Below, piece after piece: positions 58,518 through 64,000 of a DNA stretch of 64,000 nucleotides. This DNA is from Cyrtodaria siliqua (lineage: Eukaryota > Mollusca > Bivalvia > Adapedonta > Hiatellidae), in contig JAWPHD010010298.1 in the NCBI GenBank assembly GCA_037043455.1, forward strand, positions 1 to 64,000. The letters run 5' to 3'. The notes under the pieces are model-generated. The model worked only from the letters and a program-made list of their open reading frames with translations, was not told where the DNA came from and did no database searches. The translations under genes and the position numbers were made by a program. The first letter of the stretch is position 1, and the number at the start of each line of letters is the position of its first letter.

Positions 58518-59236
58518 GTACATACTTCTCTTAGAGGTAAAGCGGGCACTGACAAAAGGTTAAAGTGATAATGGTTTTGTTATGATGCTGAAGGTTTGTC
58601 TTGCCTTTCAAAGAAAGAGAAATATGTACACAATTTTGCCACATTTAAGTATCACATGATTTTCATACAGTTTCAAGAATGTTGACGGCATTTGTTTGCT
58701 TAGACATATTTCGGAAAATATTACTTTTAATCTGATTACAGATGGTAATATAGCTATTAAATGCATGTCTCATGCAGTGCCTCTTCTATCTTACAATACA
58801 TGTTTGGCTAATCAGTGAACAATTCAGTTTAGACTCATTCTAAGGGAGGCAAATCATTATTTAACTATTTTTGCTTGTTGAGTTGTCTCCCTTACATTAA
58901 AATTACAATATAATCTTTATTTAATTATAAATCTCTTGTTATTTGTGTTTCATTTAATCAAAATCAAGCCTTCGTTTCTTTATATGCTTTGTTTACATGT
59001 TATACTATGTGATTGTAATGCCAGAAATGGCCACTGATTGGAATAAATAAATATTCTATTCTGGAGGCAAAACCACTGTTAGGAGAAGAACATTATAGTA
59101 TTTTACTTTCGTTCTTTTAAATCCCGTTTCTTCTATTGTGTACAAATATCATGGTGTAAAAATAATGAGAAATAAAATTTGTTTAAACTGCAACCACTTC
59201 AAAGAAAGTTTTAAGGAGGCTATATGTTTATTTCAG
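58518..59236. other. GNPTAB intron 6
   Basis: No repeat or gene recognised. Confidence 0.4.
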
Positions 59237-59311
59237 ATTGAGGTTTATTCAGACAAAGGTGTAGCCCTATTGCATGTACCAGTGAAGGAAGACTTTGATA
59301 AGGTGTTGGCT
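59237..59311 (+). CDS. GNPTAB: GNPTAB exon 7
   Basis: Acceptor TATTTCAG, 75 bases (25 codons), donor GTAAGT. Encodes IEVYSDKGVALLHVPVKEDF then DKVLA, matching family LYSEASVALLKLN-PKDF. Phase 0 at both ends. Its 3' end and donor are duplicated just downstream. Confidence 0.88.
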
Positions 59312-59435
59312 GTAAGTAGAGGCAGTGAGGAGAAACGCTAACTTTATTTTTCTGGTTTCTATTGAAGACTTTGATAAGGTGTTGGCTGTAAGTAGTGGCA
59401 GTGAGGAGAAACTCTAAACTTTTTTTCTGGTTTCG
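59286..59435 (+). repeat. Tandem duplication of the exon 7 end and donor (about 75 bp, two copies)
   Basis: 'gaagactttgataaggtgtt' then 'ggctgtaagtag' and 'ggcagtgaggagaaac' occur at 59289 and again at 59364. The second copy carries a second GTAAGT donor without the rest of the exon. Confidence 0.85.
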
Positions 59436-59527
59436 GTTGCAATAAAAGTTGAAAATTAATTTCTTCATCTTTGGAATTTTAAATAAAATGCGCGAACACA
59501 CGGGTATGTATTTGCTTTCTAAACTTG

Positions 59528-59600
59528 AAATGGCTTTCGGGGTAGTGCAGTTGGTAGCGCGCACGGTTTCAACCGGTGCAATCCAGATTTGATTCCCTAT
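59528..59600 (+). mobile_element. tRNA-like SINE head fragment
   Basis: 'gggtagtgcagttggtagcg' then 'cgcacggtttcaaccgg' and a 'gatttgattccc' B-box-like end. No body was recognised. Intron 7. Confidence 0.4.
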
Positions 59601-59657
59601 CTCAGTGTTATATATGTTAAAGCGTATTAAATACTTGTTTTCCTTTACTTCTCGCAG

Positions 59658-59729
59658 GAGGCCAACTTTACAATAGATGGAAAAGAGCCGACATTGAATG
59701 CTGCCAATCTGGTCTGGGATCTAAGAGAT
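59658..59729 (+). CDS. GNPTAB: GNPTAB exon 8
   Basis: Acceptor TCTCGCAG, 72 bases (24 codons), donor GTAAGG. Encodes EANFTIDGKEPTLNAANLVW then DLRD, matching family [20 protein letters not shown]. NFT is a potential N-glycosylation site. Confidence 0.92.
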
Positions 59730-59837
59730 GTAAGGTTGCTTATATTTTTGTGTCCATTCATTTCTAAACCAAGCTACAAATAATTGAACAAGTTGTGTCC
59801 CATATAAAATTGATTTTAAGATATCTATTTAAGAAAT

Positions 59838-60000
59838 AGAACATCGTTTACTGTGAATTATCGTTTAATATATCACGGTTTGGAGTTCAATTGTAAACAA
59901 TAATTTCACGAGCCCGAAGGGCGAGTGAAATTATTGTTTACAATTGAACAACAAACCGTGATATATTATAGATAATTCACCGTAAACGATGTTCTATTTC
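59838..60000. repeat. Near-perfect hairpin (MITE-like), arms about 75 bp
   Basis: The left arm 'aaatagaacatcgtttac' to 'aacaataatttcac' and the right arm 'gtgaaattattgtt' to 'gtaaacgatgttctattt' are reverse complements around GAGCCCGAAGGGCGA. Intron 8. It is followed by an ATTCTAATACCCC...GGGTGTATTAGAAT pair (about 60003-60207) that may be a further small element. Confidence 0.85.
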
Positions 60001-60209
60001 TATTCTAATACCCCTAAAATGTGCAAATAACGCACACATCTGAAATATTTCGCATTGCTTTGCTTACTCTCCTAACGTTGTATACGTTACAATGCGTAAT
60101 GTGCAATGCGCAATGCTTATTCTCCTAACGTTGCAAAAATTACAGTGATTATCGTTCAATATAACGAGATATTTTAAACCAGCTATATAGTGCGGGTGTA
60201 TTAGAATTA

Positions 60210-61010
60210 ATAATAATGTATTTTTTGTAAGTTTTGCTTGCAGACACTTAGGGATCACTTTGTCCGTCAGCGTCTGTCACACTTTAACCTGCAACCTAAC
60301 ATTGGCTGGTACCTTGTGAACTTGACACAGTTCCGCCTTAAATTAGTCCATGCAGAGTTACCATATGCCCTTTTTAATAAAACTTGTTCATTTAAAAACA
60401 AAAAATCTGTTCCATAATTCGTGAAGGGTTGCACCCCCTATCTTCAAACTTTATAGATTGTCCTTGCTGAAATAAGCACACAGCAGGCAACACAAGTGTT
60501 CCATGGAACACTGTTCTAGGTTTAATTACACTAAATCAACTTGATGTGCTCTTCTGGTGCAGTCGAAAGTAATTTTTATTTAAAGAGTGCTAAGCTTTTT
60601 TCTTTAAAACCTTTTCTTAGTGGTGTTTTTTGGCTGTAACTGTATTCTGGACATGTTATTGATATTTTTAAATGCAGCTCGTCATGCTTTTGACAGATTT
60701 AGATATAAATTTGAAAAATAAAAGTAGAAAAGGTATGCAACTGCAAGGGGTAAAAACAATGATGACCTTTGACCTGGTGTTAGTATACAGATAAAGAAAT
60801 CTTTCTAAGAAGATATTCAACCCTCACCCCACACCCACTCACAATTTCCTTGTTGATGTTTAATAGCAGACATTTATTTGCATGATAAAGTAAGTTTCCC
60901 AGTATTCTAATGAGGTTTCAGTTTTTAACAGGTTCACAACATCCTCACTTTCTATGGAAGTGGCATGGAGAACCATTTACAATATTATAACCTATAGTTT
61001 TAATGGGAGT
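60210..61010. other. GNPTAB intron 8, nothing recognised
   Basis: No coding or repeat signal that I can support. Confidence 0.4.
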
Positions 61011-61016
61011 ATTCGT

Positions 61017-61160
61017 ACCATCTGTGACAAAGTGTCTGTTCAGTAAAATATAATTTATATATTACCATCTGTGACAAAGTGTCTGTTCAGTAAAATATAA
61101 TTTATATATTACCATCTGTGACAAAAAATCTGTTCAGTAAATATATAATTTATATATTAC
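61017..61160. repeat. Tandem repeat of about 46 bp, three copies, just before exon 9
   Basis: 'accatctgtgacaaagtgtc' then 'tgttcagtaaaatataattt' and 'atatatt' occurs three times, ending about 12 bp before the exon 9 acceptor. Confidence 0.85.
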
Positions 61161-61171
61161 TATCATTGTAG

Positions 61172-61351
61172 TTTTCCCGGGATGAGGACATCTCTGCCAG
61201 TAGGTTTGAGGACAATGAGGAGCTGAGGTATTCCCTGAGGTCGCTGGAGAGGTTTGCGCCCTGGATACGCCACGTCTACATCGTCACTAACGGACAACTG
61301 CCGTATTGGCTAAATCTGGAGAACCCGAGGATTACAATCGTCACACATGAA
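61172..61351 (+). CDS. GNPTAB: GNPTAB exon 9 (Stealth CR2, first part)
   Basis: Acceptor ATTGTAG, 180 bases (60 codons), donor GTAAGT. Encodes [20 protein letters not shown], then [20 protein letters not shown] and [17 protein letters not shown]. This is close to the vertebrate protein and is the most conserved part of the Stealth glycosyltransferase-like fold. Phase 0 at both ends. Confidence 0.97.
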
Positions 61352-61465
61352 GTAAGTTTCAGCCATTATTGTTTACTTTTTTGTGGGTCTCAGGTATGTG
61401 TGATTGGAATAATAACATATTGTTTAGTTGATACTTGATCAAAAACAACATTTTATCTTTTCCAG

Positions 61466-61636
61466 GAGATCTTCGCCAACAGCAGCCATCTGCCGTCATT
61501 CGGTTCCCCTGCAATAGAGAGTAACTTACACCGGATACCAGGCCTCTCCGACAAGTTCATCTACATGAACGATGATGTCATGTTTGGTAAGGAAGTATGG
61601 CCCGATGACTTCTACACTCACAGCACAGGACAAAAG
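61466..61636 (+). CDS. GNPTAB: GNPTAB exon 10 (Stealth CR2, second part)
   Basis: Acceptor TTTTCCAG, 171 bases (57 codons), donor GTATGT. Encodes [20 protein letters not shown], then [20 protein letters not shown] and [10 protein letters not shown]. The NDDVMFG box is a conserved acidic motif expected at the active site. Phase 0 at both ends. Confidence 0.97.
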
Positions 61637-61829
61637 GTATGTTAAAGCATGTTTCTGTAAGGCTCAAAGTACAGATAATAGAATTATTCACACGTTTCCG
61701 TGAATCAACATCAATCAATCATTCATTCGATTAAAAATCAACCAAAAATGTTTTCAGTATAGAACAAGAGTATTATTAATATTAACCTTCACCTGTACAA
61801 TGTAAGAAATTTAATTCAACAGCGATGAT

Positions 61830-62123
61830 TTGTAGGTATATTTGAAATGGCTGGTACCCATCTAATGTGTAGGTATATTTGACATGGCTGGTACCCATCT
61901 GTAATGTTGTATTCTATGTGTAGGTATATTTGACACAACTGGTACCGTCTGTAATGTAGTATTCTATTTGTAGGTATACTTGACACGGCTGGTACCCATC
62001 TGTAATGTTGTATTCTATGTGTAGGTATATTTGACATGGCTGGTACCCATCAGTAATGTTGTATTCTATGTGTAGGTATATTTGACATGGCTGGTACCCA
62101 TCAGTAATGTTTTATTCTATTTG
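61830..62123 (+). repeat. Six tandem copies of the exon 11 acceptor and start (51-bp unit)
   Basis: The unit 'taggtatatttgacatggct' then 'ggtacccatctgtaatgttg' and 'tattctatgtg' starts near 61836, 61870, 61921, 61971, 62022 and 62073. Each copy carries the TAG acceptor and the codons V-Y-L-T-W-(L/P)-V-P of exon 11. The true exon follows at 62127. The first copy is shortened. Confidence 0.9.
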
Positions 62124-62126
62124 TAG

Positions 62127-62250
62127 GTATATTTGACATGGCCGGTACCCAATTGTAACGAGGGTTGTCCGTCAAGTTGGATTAAGGATGGTTACTGTGA
62201 TAAAGCCTGTAATGTGTCCGAGTGTGAATGGGATGCTGGTGATTGTACTG
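62127..62250 (+). CDS. GNPTAB: GNPTAB exon 11 (first LNR/Notch-type repeat)
   Basis: Acceptor ATTTGTAG, 124 bases, donor GTATGT. Encodes [20 protein letters not shown] then [20 protein letters not shown], a full Lin-12/Notch repeat with its six cysteines and acidic calcium ligands. It matches the family segment [18 protein letters not shown]. It leaves in phase 1. The functional copy is the only one of the array that continues past VP into the LNR. Confidence 0.96.
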
Positions 62251-62549
62251 GTATGTATCTGCCTGTCTTTCCATCTGTCTGATCTTGGGCTGGAGTCTGG
62301 TCTGCAGTCAAGAAGCCTACCATTCTCACTTTAAGGTCTTGAACAATTAGCTTAACCCCAGAACTTTGTTTCTTATATAAAGATGTGAACCAGACAGTCC
62401 TGTATTCAAATCTGTTAATATTATATTTATAGGTTTCTTATTTGAGTGTCCGTTTATATTTGAATTTATTGGCAAAAAATTATATCATGCGGCTGCTTGC
62501 CAAGCAAGGAATCTTTTTTTGCCAATAAGTTTTGTGAACTCTTTTAGTG
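62251..62549. other. GNPTAB intron 11 start
   Basis: Nothing recognised. Confidence 0.4.
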
Positions 62550-62720
62550 GAGCGCTGTGGTCTAGTGGTAGACCGTCGAACCCAAGATCAGTTGAAGGGT
62601 CATGGGTTTGATCCCCGCCATGAACATATGTGTTGTGTCCCTGAGTATTAAGAAACTTTATCTGCATTTGCTTAATACTGGTTCTTCCCATGAAGACATC
62701 GAGAGTGATTAAAATAAGTT
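62550..62720 (+). mobile_element. tRNA-derived SINE, same family as 35253
   Basis: The head GTGGAGCGCTGTGGTCTAGT then GGTAGACCGTCGAACCC and GGGTTTGATCCCCGCCAT is followed by the 'aatactggttcttcccatga' body. Confidence 0.75.
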
Positions 62721-62865
62721 TGGAGAGCTTTCATTACAATTGATATAAAATAAGTAAGTTTAAACTAAACTCTGCTGTCAAATAACTAGGCTTGGAACGA
62801 AAAAGGAGCCTCACTATTCTTTGTTTTCTAAAGCTCGGCTAATAAACCTGATAGTAAAAGGCACT

Positions 62866-62960
62866 GACATGGTGTTGTTATTATGATAGTGATTTATCAC
62901 TTACCGTATCAGGCACTGACATGGTGTTGTTATTATAATAGTGATTTATCACTTACCATA
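62866..62960. repeat. 45-bp direct duplication
   Basis: 'ggcactgacatggtgttgtt' then 'attatgatagtgatttatca' and 'cttacc' is present twice, just before exon 12. Confidence 0.75.
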
Positions 62961-62979
62961 TCTCACGTTCCGTCCACAG

Positions 62980-63098
62980 GTGTCCTTGACAATGCTCGGC
63001 TGGGTGGATGGTCCGGAGGAGCAGGCAGCTTTGACAGCCATGGGTACTGCCATACTGGATGCGCCAACAACTGGATTGCCGACAGATACTGTGATACT
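62980..63098 (+). CDS. GNPTAB: GNPTAB exon 12 (start of second LNR); gene continues beyond the window
   Basis: Acceptor TCCACAG, 119 bases, donor GTAACT. Encodes VLDNARLGGWSGGAGSFDSH then GYCHTGCANNWIADRYCDT, the glycine-rich linker and first half of the second Lin-12/Notch repeat (family YCNQGCANSWLADKFCD). Phase 0 at its end. The remaining LNR half, spacer regions, Stealth CR3/CR4, EF-hand-like segment and C-terminal anchor are expected to the right. Confidence 0.92.
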
Positions 63099-63820
63099 GT
63101 AACTTGCTTTTTTTTGGCTTAATGCTATCTGATACTTTTAAAACTTATTAATATCGCTGCTATAGTGTGACAATGGGTTAGATAATTTTCTGAAAATTAA
63201 AGTAGCTGTGCCACCAACAACATGCAAATGTTACAACAAGTGTAAATCGCTTCTAAGCTTACTAACCATAAGGTATATATGTAACTTACAAATGTTGCAA
63301 ATCTGAACTCTAAAACAATAATATAACCACCTCTATCGGGCATGCAAAAAATCGCCCTATCATGATTCCAATTATGAGTTACCAGCTCTAAATTCATATT
63401 ACACATACTGAATAGCAGTTATTTTTGGCCCCCGTTACTAAATATAGACTTTTAATATTTATATAGTATTATTATACAACCTCAACACATGGACAGAGTT
63501 TAAAAGAATGTTTTTGTGTTGTAAAATTTACCTGTTGTTGGCGCGAGAGTGACTTTAAGAAATTCAGCTAATCGTCGTATTACAATTTAAGACAGTGATA
63601 AAACTTCCCTGCTTCAAATACATTACCCCTTTTTTATCCTCACCAAAAGCTGGCAGGTATTACATTTTTTGTCATTTCATCAACTTTGAATCTATTTTAT
63701 ACACATTATTGCAAGTTAATGAATGCCAGACTAAAAAATACCTGACAAAAAATGCGTGTAGACATGGTACTTTCCATGCTTTGTTGAATTAGGTATAGTA
63801 TTCAGCCTAAGTGGAAATGA
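63099..63820. other. GNPTAB intron 12, nothing recognised
   Basis: AT-rich sequence without coding or repeat signal. Confidence 0.4.
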
Positions 63821-63821
63821 T

Positions 63822-64000
63822 TTAGCTATTGACTGCACATGTCAGGCATGTAATGTTTTATACTGAGCTATTGACTGCACACTTCAGGCTTGTAATGTGA
63901 TATATTGAGCTATTGACTGCACATGTCAGGCATGTAATGTAATAGACTGAGCTATTGACTGCACACATCAGGCATGTAATGTGATAGACTGAGCTATTGA
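63822..64000. repeat. Tandem repeat of about 43 bp, at least four copies, running off the window
   Basis: 'gagctattgactgcacatgt' then 'caggcatgtaatgt' and 'gatagact' repeats to the window edge. Confidence 0.85.

Overview
This is intron-rich, AT-rich eukaryotic nuclear DNA, most likely from a bivalve mollusc. I infer that from two host genes of animal type, from spliced coding segments with GT/AG borders, and from the dense load of SINEs, MITEs and hairpin-ended tandem-repeat elements. Species cannot be fixed from the sequence alone.

Only two protein-coding host genes are well supported. (1) An intact single-exon MFSD5-like major facilitator (molybdate-anion transporter family) lies on the minus strand at 6257-7612. 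(2) The first twelve coding exons of GNPTAB (alpha/beta precursor of GlcNAc-1-phosphotransferase, the enzyme that starts the mannose-6-phosphate tag on lysosomal hydrolases) lie on the plus strand from 34439 to 63098. All twelve exons join in frame to about 491 residues: N-terminal signal anchor, Stealth CR1 motif, Stealth CR2 block, first LNR repeat and start of a second. The rest of the gene lies beyond the window. One convincing tRNA gene, tRNA-Arg(TCT), is at 10230-10302. Other tRNA-like sequences are SINE heads or decayed copies.

Layout. 1-5.1 kb: hairpin-ended tandem-repeat elements and a SINE. 5.1-10.3 kb: MFSD5, a truncated non-LTR retrotransposon split by a hAT-like MITE that carries a further MITE, then tRNA-Arg. 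10.3-20.2 kb: MITEs, a deleted Ty3/gypsy-type LTR element (13892-17543), SINEs and a local duplication. 20.3-25.7 kb: more hairpin-ended repeat elements. 28.1-33.9 kb: a 5.88-kb element with about 490-bp terminal inverted repeats, a 6-bp target duplication, a spliced C2H2 zinc-finger gene and a decayed second reading frame. 34.4-63.1 kb: GNPTAB. Its first intron holds a 284-residue OTU/vertnin-like reading frame within a cluster of GTAACAGGAAGGA motifs. Its fifth intron holds a 3.3-kb satellite grown from a small MITE.

The most unusual signals are: (a) exon edges of GNPTAB that have become tandem repeats. Exon 3 is flanked by pseudo-exon copies carrying its acceptor, by a donor-side array, and by a 21-bp minisatellite that resembles its catalytic-motif codons. 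Exon 11 has an acceptor-side array and exon 7 a donor-side duplication. (b) The 5.88-kb zinc-finger TIR element. (c) The OTU-like ORF with its motif cluster.
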